From assembly GCF_015679325.1 (NCBI RefSeq), contig NZ_JADPVI010000001.1, positions 1,116,001 to 1,180,000 of the forward strand: a DNA stretch of 64,000 bases, given 5' to 3'. The translations under genes were made by a program, and so were the position numbers. A model generated the notes under the pieces. It did no database searches. It was not told the origin of the DNA and was given only the letters and a program-made list of their open reading frames with translations. Below, one piece after another: positions 53,897 to 63,269 of the stretch. Source of the stretch: Kaistella gelatinilytica (GTDB lineage: Bacteria; Bacteroidota; Bacteroidia; Flavobacteriales; Weeksellaceae). How positions within the stretch are numbered: the first letter of the stretch is position 1; each line of letters opens with the position of its first letter.

Positions 53897-54679
53897 ATGA
53901 GAAACGATTTATCTTTGCGAACAGTTACGGTGATGCGTTACATTTTGCCTTTGCGAGAAGGCGGTTCTCTTCCTGCGCTTGCCGAAGCTGATGACGATTT
54001 TAAATATGTTTTGAAATTTCGCGGCGCCGGACATGGCGTGAAAATGCTGATCTCGGAATTGTTGGGTGGAATGATCGCCCTGAAATTAGGACTTCAAATT
54101 CCGGAACTCGTTTTCGCTAATCTGGATGTAGATTTTGGAAGAATGGAAGCCGACGAAGAAATTCAGGACTTGCTGAAATTTTCCGAAGGTTTGAATTTGG
54201 GTTTGCATTTCCTTTCCGGTGCGATCGCTTACGATTCTTCCATTAAAGTTGATCCGCTTTTGGCTTCAAAAATTGTTTGGCTGGATGCTTTTACGACGAA
54301 TATCGACCGGACTTTCAAGAATACGAACCTTTTGATGTGGCACAAAGAATTGTGGATCATCGATAACGGCGCTTCTTTTTATTTTCACCATTCCTGGCAA
54401 AATTTTGATGCCGCTGCAAAAACTCCTTTTAAATATGTAAAAGATCATGTTTTGCTTTCACAAGCCAGCGAACTCACTCAAGCAGATCAATTTGCAAAAG
54501 AACATTTAAACGACGAATTTTTCCGCAGTTTAGTGAATCTCATTCCTATAGATTGGTTGCAGTGGAATGATGCCGATGAAAATCCGGATGAAATTAGAGA
54601 AATATATTTTCAGTTCTTGAAAACACGATTAGCGAATTCAGAAATCTTTTTAAATGAAGCCCAAAATGCAAGAGGATAA
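53897..54679 (+). CDS. HipA-like kinase (stand-alone, HipA_2 type)
   Basis: A 260-residue protein related to the kinase core of HipA. GAGHGVKMLISELLGGMIA lies near the N-terminus, and the catalytic signature is TNIDRTFKNTNLLMW followed by ELWIIDNGAS, i.e. the catalytic Asp with its Asn and the DFG-like metal Asp. HipA toxins phosphorylate glutamyl-tRNA synthetase; the target of this shorter type is unknown. There is no HipB-like HTH partner; instead it overlaps a DUF3037 gene. The upstream frame from 53822 only translates the heptamer repeat, so ATG 53897 is the start. Confidence 0.8.
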   Translation: MRNDLSLRTVTVMRYILPLREGGSLPALAEADDDFKYVLKFRGAGHGVKMLISELLGGMIALKLGLQIPELVFANLDVDFGRMEADEEIQDLLKFSEGLNLGLHFLSGAIAYDSSIKVDPLLASKIVWLDAFTTNIDRTFKNTNLLMWHKELWIIDNGASFYFHHSWQNFDAAAKTPFKYVKDHVLLSQASELTQADQFAKEHLNDEFFRSLVNLIPIDWLQWNDADENPDEIREIYFQFLKTRLANSEIFLNEAQNARG

Positions 54680-55049
54680 ATTATACGAATACGCTGTAAT
54701 ACGCTTGGTTCCAAAGGTGGAGAGAGAAGAATTTTTCAACATCGGTCTTGTTATGTTCTCGAAAAAGGAAAAATATATACGAATCGAATTCAGTATTTGT
54801 CCGAAAAAATTTGAACTCATGCACAGCAAAATGGATTTCGAAGACATTCAGCAAAATCTGGAAAGTTTTGAAAAAGTTGCCAACGGTTCAAAAGATGGCG
54901 GCGAAATTGCAAAACTTGATATTCCGGAGAGATTTCGATGGTTGACTGCAGTTAGAAGTTCAGTCGTGCAAACTTCTCGACCACATCCGGGAAAAACGAA
55001 AGATCTGGATTTGACTTTTGAAAGGTTATTTGAAGAATTGGTAAAGTAA
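54654..55049 (+). CDS. DUF3037 domain protein
   Basis: A 131-residue cytosolic protein. YEYAVIRLVPKVEREEFFNIGLVMFS and the later RFRWLTAVRSSVVQTSRPHPG match DUF3037. Its start overlaps the HipA-like gene by 26 bp (or 14 bp if ATG 54666 is used), so the two are translated together. I recall that this pairing is common across bacteria. The role of DUF3037 (partner, inhibitor or substrate adaptor) is unknown. Confidence 0.82.
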   Translation: MKPKMQEDKLYEYAVIRLVPKVEREEFFNIGLVMFSKKEKYIRIEFSICPKKFELMHSKMDFEDIQQNLESFEKVANGSKDGGEIAKLDIPERFRWLTAVRSSVVQTSRPHPGKTKDLDLTFERLFEELVK

Positions 55050-55069
55050 AAAATAGTATTCCTATGAAA

Positions 55070-57157
55070 TCATTTCGACTTCGGGATTTTCAGTATTATT
55101 TTCGTTCCAACATTGTCTACAGAATCTACAGAAATCTCCGCATCAATGGCTTTTGACAGATCACGGATCAAATGCATTCCTAGACCGCTCTTAATTCCAA
55201 TGGAAACATTCTCATCAAATAAAGCACGAAATTTTTCCGGCATCGCTCCTTTTCCGTTGTCTGTAATCAGTAATTCCACAAAAGTTTCATGGTCAATCGC
55301 TTTCCATAAAATCGTGGGATTTTCTACTTTTTCTAAAATTTTGATGGCGTTGTTCGTTAAATTCCGAGTGATGGTCTTTAAATATTCTTTGTCGGTAAAA
55401 ACAGAAAGTTCTTCCGGAACTTCAAACGAAATCTTTACCCGATCTTCCCAGGAAAAATTCTCTTTGATATCCTGAAAAATGGTTTCAACAGAAACTTGAT
55501 TTTTCTCGGGTTGAAAATGATCCATTTGCCCTTTGCTCCATAAAAGAAGATCTTCCATTTGAACCAAAAGATTTTCGGCGGCTTTGAAAGATTGATTTTG
55601 CAAACGTTCTTTCGTTACTTCATCCAAAATTTCAGGCGACTCTTTTTGTAAATGTAAAAAATGAATGAGTCCAACAACCGGACTTCTCAGATCGTGATTT
55701 AAGATCCCAAAAAATTGCATTTTAGTTTTATTGGCTTTCTCCAGTTCTAAATTTAATCTGGATAATTTCCCGTTGATCTTCTTTCGATTTTGACTTTGAT
55801 AGTAAAGCAAGCCTCCAATAATGGCGATCAGAAACAAGCCTGAAATAAGATAAATACGCTGTCTTTTCGCATTGGCAATATTTCGCTCATGTTCAACATT
55901 CAAAGCTGATAATGTTTTAATTTCTTTCTGTTTATTTTTATTCTGAAAGGTTGCTTCTGCATTGGCTAAACTTTGTTTTCCGGATTCTAAAAAGAGAGAA
56001 TCGCTGGTTCGGGAGTAGATTTCATGATATTGATACGCTTTTTCCCATTGCTGAAGTGCGGCATAACTTTCAGAAATTTTCTTGTTGATCTCGATGAAAA
56101 AACGTTTGTCATAAATATAGGCGTATTTTAAAGCGAGAGTCAATTGATCGATGGCTTCCTTGTATTTTTTTTCGGCAAATAAAACTTTTCCCTTTACGAC
56201 ATTTGCTTCCATCAAAATTTCCTCATCTTGGGATTTTTTCCCAAAGAAAAGGGCTTTATCAGCGAAATCATCTGCTAATTCCAGTCTATTTTTCTGCAGG
56301 TAAAATTCGGCCATATTTCTATTTCCGTAGCTTACATTTAAATCCAGAACCGAATTACCATCAGCTAATTCGTATAATTTTTTATAATATTTTTGCGCAG
56401 ATCTTAAATCATCAAGATGCGTGAAAGCTTCGATGTACGAATTGTATAAAAAAGCAAATCCATCATCTCTTTTTAAATAAGGTTCCGCATATTTACAGTA
56501 TTCGACAGCTTTTTCATACTGTTTCATATCATTGTAGGCATCGGAGATCTGCAGATAAGAAACGCCAATATTATTGATTTTGAGCTCATCCTTATCTTTT
56601 TCTGCCATCAACAAATTAATGGCTTTCAGTTTATACGTAATGAAATTTTCAAATTCGGACCTGTCTAAATAGTATTCGCCTAAACTTCCCAGTAAGGTTG
56701 CTTTCGAATTAATATCCTTAATTGTATCAACAACTTTTTTGATATGTTCGATAAGTTGTTTGCCTTTTTCATGCTCCTTGATGGAATAATACATGTAATT
56801 CAACCTCATCAGATCGGAAGTCTCTAATCTGAAATTTTTATTTTTCTGTGCCAGTTGCAGCGATTTTTCGTAACAATCCGTGGCTTTTTGATATTGATTT
56901 TGGGTGTATTCGTAGCCATACCCTTTGTAAAAATAAAATGAACCCAAAAAATTTTCATTGTTTTTAGCCATTTTGATTCCTTCATCTGCAACAGCGATGA
57001 GTTGGGAATAATTTTCATTTTCACTGATGGATTTGCAGTAATTTTCCCAGACGGTCAATTTTTGGTGAAGTGTTTTGTACTCTTTTAAATTTGGTTTTTG
57101 CTGCGAATTCACGAAAACGCTTACCATTAAACCAAAAAAAAGAAGTAAAGATCTCAT
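55070..57157 (-). CDS. TPR-containing membrane sensor histidine kinase
   Basis: A 695-residue kinase. Signal peptide, periplasmic TPR region (about 25-400; units such as FYFYKGYGYEYTQNQYQKATDCYEKS), one TM (IYLISGLFLIAIIGGLLYY at about 437-455), a short coiled coil, then HisKA-like FFGILNHDLRSPVVGLIHFL and HATPase with NNAIKILEKVENP and TDNGKGAMP. It should phosphorylate the LytTR regulator encoded just upstream in the operon, whose stop it overlaps by 4 bp. The signal sensed by the TPRs is unknown. Confidence 0.9.
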   Translation of the reverse strand: MRSLLLFFGLMVSVFVNSQQKPNLKEYKTLHQKLTVWENYCKSISENENYSQLIAVADEGIKMAKNNENFLGSFYFYKGYGYEYTQNQYQKATDCYEKSLQLAQKNKNFRLETSDLMRLNYMYYSIKEHEKGKQLIEHIKKVVDTIKDINSKATLLGSLGEYYLDRSEFENFITYKLKAINLLMAEKDKDELKINNIGVSYLQISDAYNDMKQYEKAVEYCKYAEPYLKRDDGFAFLYNSYIEAFTHLDDLRSAQKYYKKLYELADGNSVLDLNVSYGNRNMAEFYLQKNRLELADDFADKALFFGKKSQDEEILMEANVVKGKVLFAEKKYKEAIDQLTLALKYAYIYDKRFFIEINKKISESYAALQQWEKAYQYHEIYSRTSDSLFLESGKQSLANAEATFQNKNKQKEIKTLSALNVEHERNIANAKRQRIYLISGLFLIAIIGGLLYYQSQNRKKINGKLSRLNLELEKANKTKMQFFGILNHDLRSPVVGLIHFLHLQKESPEILDEVTKERLQNQSFKAAENLLVQMEDLLLWSKGQMDHFQPEKNQVSVETIFQDIKENFSWEDRVKISFEVPEELSVFTDKEYLKTITRNLTNNAIKILEKVENPTILWKAIDHETFVELLITDNGKGAMPEKFRALFDENVSIGIKSGLGMHLIRDLSKAIDAEISVDSVDNVGTKIILKIPKSK

Positions 57158-57855
57158 ACCAGAAGATTCAGATTGTCTTTGAAACTCCTGCCAATAGGAA
57201 TGATTGCCTGATTATGTAAAATGAGATCGTGGGTATTTATTTGTTGAACAAACTGTTTCTGTACGGCAAAACTTCGGTGAACTCTAATGAAAGACTGAAA
57301 ATGGATTTCTTTTAAAATATTGCCGATGCTCGCTAAAACACAATGCCTTTTTTGAGAGGTGATCACGAGTGAATAATCTTTTAAAGCCTCGATATAAAGG
57401 ATATCATGGAGTTTAACTTTGGTTTGTTCATGCCCTTCTTTTATATAAATAACGTCACCACCAATGCTTGATTCAAAAAGATCTGCTTTCTGACGTATTT
57501 CCATAAATTCTACGACCCTTTTAATGGCACTTTCGAATCGGATGGGATTGATGGGTTTTACAATAAAATCTAAGGTGTCGAGCTCAAAACTTTCTACCGC
57601 AAATTCCGGATGCGAGGTAATAAAGATGCACACCGGAATATCCTGAGCTCTTTTTCTTAGTTCAACCCCTGACAAACCCGGTAGATCAATGTCTAAAAAC
57701 AGAACATCAATTTTATTTTCATTGATAAACACCAAGGCTTCTTCAGCACATGAAAAGATGCCGATAATATTTAAAACAGGGTATTTTTTCGCGTAACAAA
57801 GAAGAGTGAGCCGGTCAATTTCGTTGTCATCGACAATGATAGAATTGAATTTCAA
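57154..57855 (-). CDS. LytTR-family response regulator
   Basis: A 233-residue regulator. The receiver domain has the acidic DDNEIDR start, phospho-acceptor Asp in DVLFLDIDLPGLSG, and the K in FIVKPINPIRF. The C-terminal LytTR DNA-binding domain shows YIEALKDYSLVI and FIRVHRSFAVQKQFVQQI. LytTR domains bind pairs of direct repeats about 20-22 bp apart; such a pair lies just upstream of the divergent secreted-protein genes. First gene of the two-component operon. Confidence 0.92.
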   Translation of the reverse strand: MKFNSIIVDDNEIDRLTLLCYAKKYPVLNIIGIFSCAEEALVFINENKIDVLFLDIDLPGLSGVELRKRAQDIPVCIFITSHPEFAVESFELDTLDFIVKPINPIRFESAIKRVVEFMEIRQKADLFESSIGGDVIYIKEGHEQTKVKLHDILYIEALKDYSLVITSQKRHCVLASIGNILKEIHFQSFIRVHRSFAVQKQFVQQINTHDLILHNQAIIPIGRSFKDNLNLLV

Positions 57856-57877
57856 GGTTTTAGGTTTTAGTTTAATT

Positions 57878-57885
57878 CAAATTTA
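57878..57885 (-). promoter_or_regulatory. -7 box of the LytTR/histidine kinase operon
   Basis: The minus strand reads TAAATTTG (TAnnTTTG), 22 nt before ATG 57855. Confidence 0.5.
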
Positions 57886-57907
57886 CAAAAAACTATGATA
57901 TATAACG

Positions 57908-57983
57908 CTTATCTATTTAAAATGTCGTTCGTCGATTTGGTATTGTTGATTTGGGCAAAATATTCAACTTTTACAGTATCAAA
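57908..57983 (+). promoter_or_regulatory. Putative LytTR-controlled promoter element, copy A
   Basis: Within the 305-bp gap, CTTATCTATT (57908) and TTCGTCGATT (57928) form a 20-bp-period direct repeat. The following GGTATTGTTG...TTTTACAGTAT region matches a second copy at 63625-63684 without gaps (49 of 60 bases from 57924 on, by hand count). After it, an ATG at 58007 opens a six-codon frame, then about 130 bp to the gene at 58161 without other features. Confidence 0.55.
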
Positions 57984-58160
57984 ATTATTACTTAGAAACC
58001 TCAACAATGATGACAAAATTTTATTAACCCTTCAAAATTGTTGTGATATGAGGATGTCCGGAATTTAAGAATCAAAAGAACCAATCTAATACCGGGAAAT
58101 AAACCATCTCAATTAATGGAAAAAACGTAAAAACCTTGAAAATAATTAAAAAAAATAACC

Positions 58161-60263
58161 ATGAAAAAATCATTACAAATTTTCGCCTTGCTTTTCTGCA
58201 TCATTATTTCTGCACAAGCACCGGAAAAATTTTCTTATCAGGCAGTAATCAGAAATGCTTCAAATTCAGTAATTACAAACGCTGCAATTGGAGTAAAAAT
58301 CAGCATTTTAAAAACCACAAATTCCGGAACTGTGGTTTATTCGGAATCACAAACAGCTAATACGAACTCTAACGGATTAATTTCATTGCAAATCGGTAAT
58401 GGTACCATTATCAGTGGTTCTATCGCAGCAATCGACTGGTCAACAGATTCATATTTTATAAAAACAGAGGTAGATCCATCTGGTGGAAGCAGTTATACAG
58501 TCGTCGGTACCACTCAGCTTTTGAGTGTTCCATACGCCCTATTTGCAAAAACCTCAGGCAATGGCTCCACCTTTACGTTACCCTATGCGGGAACGTCGGC
58601 TACAAGTAACGTTACCCCATTTAAAATAACAAATTCTGGAAGTTCACAAAACAGTGCGGGTATTTTTGAAAATACAAATGCCGCAAATGGAGAAGCAGCA
58701 ATTTTGGGAATTAATAACTCCACAGGTGTTTTTGGCGCCGGAGTTGAGGGACGTGCACAATCAAACAGCAACGCAAATACTTCTTCGGGAGTTAGAGGAT
58801 ATCTCTTGGGCACAGGAACAGCAGGAGCAGGCGTTTTAGGAAACGCGCAAAATGCGGATGGAGTTTACGGTTCAACTACTAATGGTACAGGAGTTCGTGG
58901 ATCTGCAAACGGGACCGGTACAGGTGGTGTTTTTAACTCTGGAGCTGCAGGTCATTCTTTGATCACTAATGGTCCAATACAATTAACAAGCATCAGTGAA
59001 GGTTCGGGAAAAGTACTAACCAGTGATGCTTCTGGAAATGCTAGCTGGCAAGCAATGGCAACAGGAATTTCACCATGGGCCACGACGGGAACAGATATTT
59101 CTAACACCAACACTGGAAATGTGGGTATCGGTACAAGCACTCCGGGAACCAAGCTTACCGTTAAATATAACGGACAAGGATTTTCACAGGAATCAGTCAC
59201 TGGAAGTGTAGAAGCCGGTTTTTATGTAGATGATAATTCTGCCTACGTGCAAACTCATACCAATACCGATTTGAGTTTTACTACCAATAACGGACTCTCC
59301 CAGATGACTTTACAAAAAGGAACAGGAAATGTGGGTATCGGAGTTACAAACCCTGCCGAAAAATTGGAAGTTGGTGGAAAAACAAAAACGACAAATTTGC
59401 AGGTAACCAATGGTGCAGCTGCCAGTAAAGTGCTTACTTCCGACGCTGCCGGTAACGCTACTTGGCAGGCTCCAACGGGAGGAATTACGTTACCCTATGC
59501 AGCGACAAATTCATCGGCTGGAACTTCTTTTGGAATCACCAATGACAACGGCGGTAATGCTGTTACCGGTTATTCACCTGGAGGCATTGGACTCAATGGA
59601 CTTACAAGTGGTGGTAAAGGAGTATTTGGCAGCGGAAATACAGGAACAGGTGTTGAAGGATCTTCAGTTTCAGGAACCGCTGGTTATTTCAGCAGTGCTT
59701 CCGGATTGGCATTAAAAACAGGAACGGGAGGAACAGAGATCAACGGAAATCTGAAAATTGCAAGTGGTACTCCGGGCGCCGGAAAAGTACTTACCTCTGA
59801 CGCAACCGGGAACGCCACCTGGAGCAATGCACCTATCGGCTTCACGGTAAGAAAAACCGCAGCGCAATCTATTCCAATCAATGTTGCAACTAAGATTATT
59901 TTTGGCAACGACGGTACACAACAGGGTAATTCTTACTCTTTTCCCAACTCAAATTTTACTGTTTCCACAGCAGGATATTATAAGATCGATGCAACACTGG
60001 ATATGCAAAACGACCCGTCGTATGCCCCAAGTAGTGGAGATGTTTCTATTGTAATTACCGTAAATGGAATAGGCACTTATACCAGTAGATATGCTCGCGG
60101 CACCACCACCCTCGGTGATCATGCTATCTCTGCCTTGATCAATTTACAAAGTGGAGACATTGTAGATATTAGGGTATTAAACCTCAGCAGTAGTCCTCTC
60201 CTTGTTTATTCCTGGGCTAATTCTCCTTCGTATTCCTATTTCTCGGCTTACAAAGCATTTTAA
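58161..60263 (+). CDS. Secreted SYQAVIRN-type protein with C1q-like tail
   Basis: A 700-residue exported protein. Signal peptide (KKSLQIFALLFCIIISAQ), a conserved N-domain of about 130 residues starting APEKFSYQAVIRNASNSV and ending LLSVPYALFAK, then glycine-rich repeats with NVGIGTSTP and LTSDASGNASW motifs (seen in tail-fibre-like surface proteins), and a C-terminal about 130-residue jelly roll resembling C1q/TNF (YYKIDATLDMQN). It has no T9SS type A tail. Probably a surface or matrix fibre. Its start is followed by a paralogue. Confidence 0.8.
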   Translation: MKKSLQIFALLFCIIISAQAPEKFSYQAVIRNASNSVITNAAIGVKISILKTTNSGTVVYSESQTANTNSNGLISLQIGNGTIISGSIAAIDWSTDSYFIKTEVDPSGGSSYTVVGTTQLLSVPYALFAKTSGNGSTFTLPYAGTSATSNVTPFKITNSGSSQNSAGIFENTNAANGEAAILGINNSTGVFGAGVEGRAQSNSNANTSSGVRGYLLGTGTAGAGVLGNAQNADGVYGSTTNGTGVRGSANGTGTGGVFNSGAAGHSLITNGPIQLTSISEGSGKVLTSDASGNASWQAMATGISPWATTGTDISNTNTGNVGIGTSTPGTKLTVKYNGQGFSQESVTGSVEAGFYVDDNSAYVQTHTNTDLSFTTNNGLSQMTLQKGTGNVGIGVTNPAEKLEVGGKTKTTNLQVTNGAAASKVLTSDAAGNATWQAPTGGITLPYAATNSSAGTSFGITNDNGGNAVTGYSPGGIGLNGLTSGGKGVFGSGNTGTGVEGSSVSGTAGYFSSASGLALKTGTGGTEINGNLKIASGTPGAGKVLTSDATGNATWSNAPIGFTVRKTAAQSIPINVATKIIFGNDGTQQGNSYSFPNSNFTVSTAGYYKIDATLDMQNDPSYAPSSGDVSIVITVNGIGTYTSRYARGTTTLGDHAISALINLQSGDIVDIRVLNLSSSPLLVYSWANSPSYSYFSAYKAF

Positions 60264-60283
60264 AAAATTAAAATATAATCACA

Positions 60284-61612
60284 ATGAAAAAATTACTATC
60301 AATTACAGCAATCATATTCGGGGTAATGCTCACGTTTGCACAGGCACCGGAAAAATTTTCTTATCAGGCAATCATTAGAAACGCCTCAAATGCTTTAGTT
60401 ACAAATGCCAATGTGGGCATGAAGATCAGCATTTTAAAAACATCTGCAGCTGGAACCGTTGTTTATTCCGAATCACAAACAGCGATGACAAACCTCAACG
60501 GTTTGGTTTCCATACAAATTGGAGCTGGAACTCCAATAACAGGAACAATTGCCGGAATTAACTGGGGCTCAGATTCCTATTACATCAAAACAGAAACTGA
60601 TCCTGCAGGTGGAACAAATTACACCATCGCCGGAACTACGCAATTATTGAGCGTTCCTTATGCTTTATACTCGAAAAATTCTGGAAGTGGATCTGGATTG
60701 ACTCTTCCTTATGCTGGAACTTCTGCAGTGGATAATATTAATCAGTTTAAAATTACAAATACGAGTGCTTCTCTATATTCTGCAGGTGTCTTTGAAAATA
60801 CTAATTTGGCAAATTTCTCAGGTGCAGTAGTTGGCAATAATCTATCTACAGGAGGATTTGGAACTGGAGTAGTAGGTACCGCAAACTCTAATTCGACTAG
60901 TAATTTATCAGCCGGAGTAACAGGATATCTTCTAGGAACTGGAACTACCGGTGCCGGATTTTATGGTTACGCTGAGAATGGATATGGGATTTATAGCGCT
61001 ACCACAAATGGTAAAGGTGTACTGGGATTTTCAGATGGAACCGGAACAGCTGGTTACTTTCAATCTGGTGCTACAGGATACGCCTTTAGAACATTCGGAG
61101 CCTTAAAACTAACTAATATTGGAGAGGGTGCTGGAAAAGTTTTAACTAGCGATGCTGCCGGAAATGCAACCTGGCAAAATGGAACTCCTAAAGTTCATTT
61201 TAGTTCAACCGGGGGAAGTACACAAGCAACACCAAATGGTATCTTGACCGTTATCAACTCCTGGACAGGTCTGGATGAGAGCGGTGGTGCAAATTATAAT
61301 GCCGCAACCGGAGAATATACCATTCCTGTTACAGGTTACTATGCAGTAAAAGCACAGATGAGCTTTGTTAGCTCAAACACATTAGCAGGACCACAAGCCG
61401 CTGTTAGAATACAGGTAGATGCATCTACTGTAAAAACAGCTTATAGCAATAATTCTATTGTGGGGGAATTTTACAGCGATGCCTCGGTTAATATAGAAAA
61501 AACTTTTACTGCGGGACAAAAAGTACGAATCTCAGAACAACAATTTGGCTCCGCAACTAATGCTTTATATGGACCTTCTACTAGTTTCAGTATTCATCTT
61601 ATTCATCAATAA
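60284..61612 (+). CDS. Second SYQAVIRN-type protein with a different C1q-like tail
   Basis: A 442-residue exported protein, paralogous to the preceding gene over its first 140 residues (APEKFSYQAIIRNASNAL ... LLSVPYALYSK) and over the KVLTSDAAGNATW motif. The middle is shorter, and the C-terminal jelly roll (NYNAATGEYTIPVTGYYAVKAQMSF) is a separate C1q-like type. It lies 20 bp after the first gene, so it shares its transcript. Confidence 0.8.
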   Translation: MKKLLSITAIIFGVMLTFAQAPEKFSYQAIIRNASNALVTNANVGMKISILKTSAAGTVVYSESQTAMTNLNGLVSIQIGAGTPITGTIAGINWGSDSYYIKTETDPAGGTNYTIAGTTQLLSVPYALYSKNSGSGSGLTLPYAGTSAVDNINQFKITNTSASLYSAGVFENTNLANFSGAVVGNNLSTGGFGTGVVGTANSNSTSNLSAGVTGYLLGTGTTGAGFYGYAENGYGIYSATTNGKGVLGFSDGTGTAGYFQSGATGYAFRTFGALKLTNIGEGAGKVLTSDAAGNATWQNGTPKVHFSSTGGSTQATPNGILTVINSWTGLDESGGANYNAATGEYTIPVTGYYAVKAQMSFVSSNTLAGPQAAVRIQVDASTVKTAYSNNSIVGEFYSDASVNIEKTFTAGQKVRISEQQFGSATNALYGPSTSFSIHLIHQ

Positions 61613-61633
61613 TAAATTTAAAATAAAGACATC

Positions 61634-61933
61634 ATGATAAAAATAATCATCACTACAGCATTCCTATTTGGAACTTCTATGATTTATGCTCAACAAAAAG
61701 ATGCTCCCAGAAGCAGTAGAGAACAAGTAATTAGCACAGAAAATCCGCATAATCCTCTGGTAAATGGGATACCTTATGATCAGTACAAAACTCAAGTGCA
61801 AGCTGAAGAAAAACAGCGCGCTGCGAAGGAAGCAGAGGCAAAAAATCAGATGAAAGAAGAATTAAATCGGCAAGCCAAAATCAATCTGCCGCCAAATCCA
61901 AATCTGAATAATAATGAAAAAACCAAAAAGTAA
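61634..61933 (+). CDS. Small exported charged protein
   Basis: A 99-residue protein: signal peptide (IIITTAFLFGTSMIYAQ), then a Gln/Glu/Lys-rich helical part (QVQAEEKQRAAKEAEAKNQM) and an Asn/Pro tail. No family is recognised. It is the third gene of the secreted-protein operon, 21 bp after the second, and ends at a terminator at 62060. It could be a periplasmic partner of the two preceding proteins, which is only inference from position. Confidence 0.65.
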   Translation: MIKIIITTAFLFGTSMIYAQQKDAPRSSREQVISTENPHNPLVNGIPYDQYKTQVQAEEKQRAAKEAEAKNQMKEELNRQAKINLPPNPNLNNNEKTKK

Positions 61934-62059
61934 TTCGCAAGTTGATTTAATGTGTTTTGACCTTATTTTAAAAGTTCAAGACTGAAAATCAAAATGAGTC
62001 GGCAGACCAGAAAGTTGAAAAACTAAAATAATTTTCGAAATAAAAACAAACTAATAACC

Positions 62060-62092
62060 AAAGGGGTTTTCACCAGTGAAAATCCCTTTTTT
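62060..62092 (+). terminator. Rho-independent terminator of the secreted-protein operon
   Basis: AAAGGGGTTTTCAC and GTGAAAATCCCTTT pair over 14 bp with one G-U, followed by a T run. Confidence 0.82.
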
Positions 62093-62192
62093 CATAATTA
62101 AATTCTTTTCTTAAAGATGAATAAATTATTCTTGACCCATTTAACAAATTCTTTTTTTTGAAATCATAATGATAACCTTGAAAATTTAAACC

Positions 62193-63269
62193 ATGAAAAT
62201 CAAAAAGTATTCGTTATTTATCTTGCTGATCTTAGTAACAGCATGCAGTTCAGATCGAATTTCCCCAACACCCGAAATTCCTCTAGTAGAAAAAATGTAC
62301 TTTCCGCCTATCAATACTACTGAATGGGAAACAAACCCGATTTCCAGTTTGGGATGGAATACGTCAAAAGTTCAGGATCTACTGGATTACCTTGAACTGA
62401 AGCATACCAAAAGTTTTATAATTTTGCAAAATGGGAAGATCGTTATGGAAAATTATTTCGATGGACACTCCGCTACTTCTCCATGGTACTGGGCAAGTGC
62501 GGGAAAAACACTAACTTCAGTGGTCACAGGAATTGCAGCGCAGGAAGGTTTCATCAACATTAATAATAAGGTTTCAACATATATCGGAACCGGTTGGACA
62601 AGCGAAACTTTAGCCAAAGAAAATCTGATCACGTGTAGAAATTTGTTAACAATGACTTCTGGTTTAGATGATGATCTGGGAGATGATGTTTCCCCCGCAA
62701 ACCTACATTACAAAGCTGATGCAGGAACAAGATGGGCTTATCACAATGTATATGTAAAACTACAGGATGTCATTTCTCAGGCAACAGGAAAAACCTGGGA
62801 AGACTATTTCAATACTCGGTTAAAAGATAAAATTGGCATGACCGGAGCTTGGATTCCTTCAAACAATAATATCGTTTTTTGGAGTACCGCAAGAAGTATG
62901 GCCCGATTTGGCTTGCTCGCTTTAAATAATGGCAATTGGAATGGAACTCAAATCCTAAATCCAACTTACTTTCACGACGCAACCAATACTTCACAAAATA
63001 TCAATCATTCTTACGGTTACTTGTGGTGGCTTAACGGAAAATCCAGTTATCATCTTGCGCAAACGCAGGTTCAAATTTCGGGTTCCATTATTCCGAATGC
63101 GCCAAAAGATATGTATTGTGCTTTGGGAAAAAATGATCAAAAAATCTATGTAGTTCCGAGCAGAAATCTGGTGATCGTGCGAATGGGGAATTCGGCGGAT
63201 AATACCAACTTTGCTCTTTCCGATTTTGATGATGTCCTCTGGCAAAAAATCAATGCAGTGATCAATTAA
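62193..63269 (+). CDS. Serine hydrolase (class C beta-lactamase-like) lipoprotein
   Basis: A 358-residue lipoprotein (LLILVTACSSDRI lipobox). The serine-hydrolase signature SxxK is in WASAGKTLTSVV at about residue 103, YxN in WAYHNVYVKL, and the class C fold blocks TMTSGLDDDLGDD and GLLALNNGNWNG follow. Such proteins are esterases or peptidases more often than true beta-lactamases. It stands alone between terminator and the next promoter element. Confidence 0.87.
   Translation: MKIKKYSLFILLILVTACSSDRISPTPEIPLVEKMYFPPINTTEWETNPISSLGWNTSKVQDLLDYLELKHTKSFIILQNGKIVMENYFDGHSATSPWYWASAGKTLTSVVTGIAAQEGFININNKVSTYIGTGWTSETLAKENLITCRNLLTMTSGLDDDLGDDVSPANLHYKADAGTRWAYHNVYVKLQDVISQATGKTWEDYFNTRLKDKIGMTGAWIPSNNNIVFWSTARSMARFGLLALNNGNWNGTQILNPTYFHDATNTSQNINHSYGYLWWLNGKSSYHLAQTQVQISGSIIPNAPKDMYCALGKNDQKIYVVPSRNLVIVRMGNSADNTNFALSDFDDVLWQKINAVIN

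Noticed and set aside
58161-60263. Possible phage tail fibre
   Set aside because: NVGIGTSTP-type repeats occur in tail fibres, but a signal peptide is present and no phage gene is nearby.
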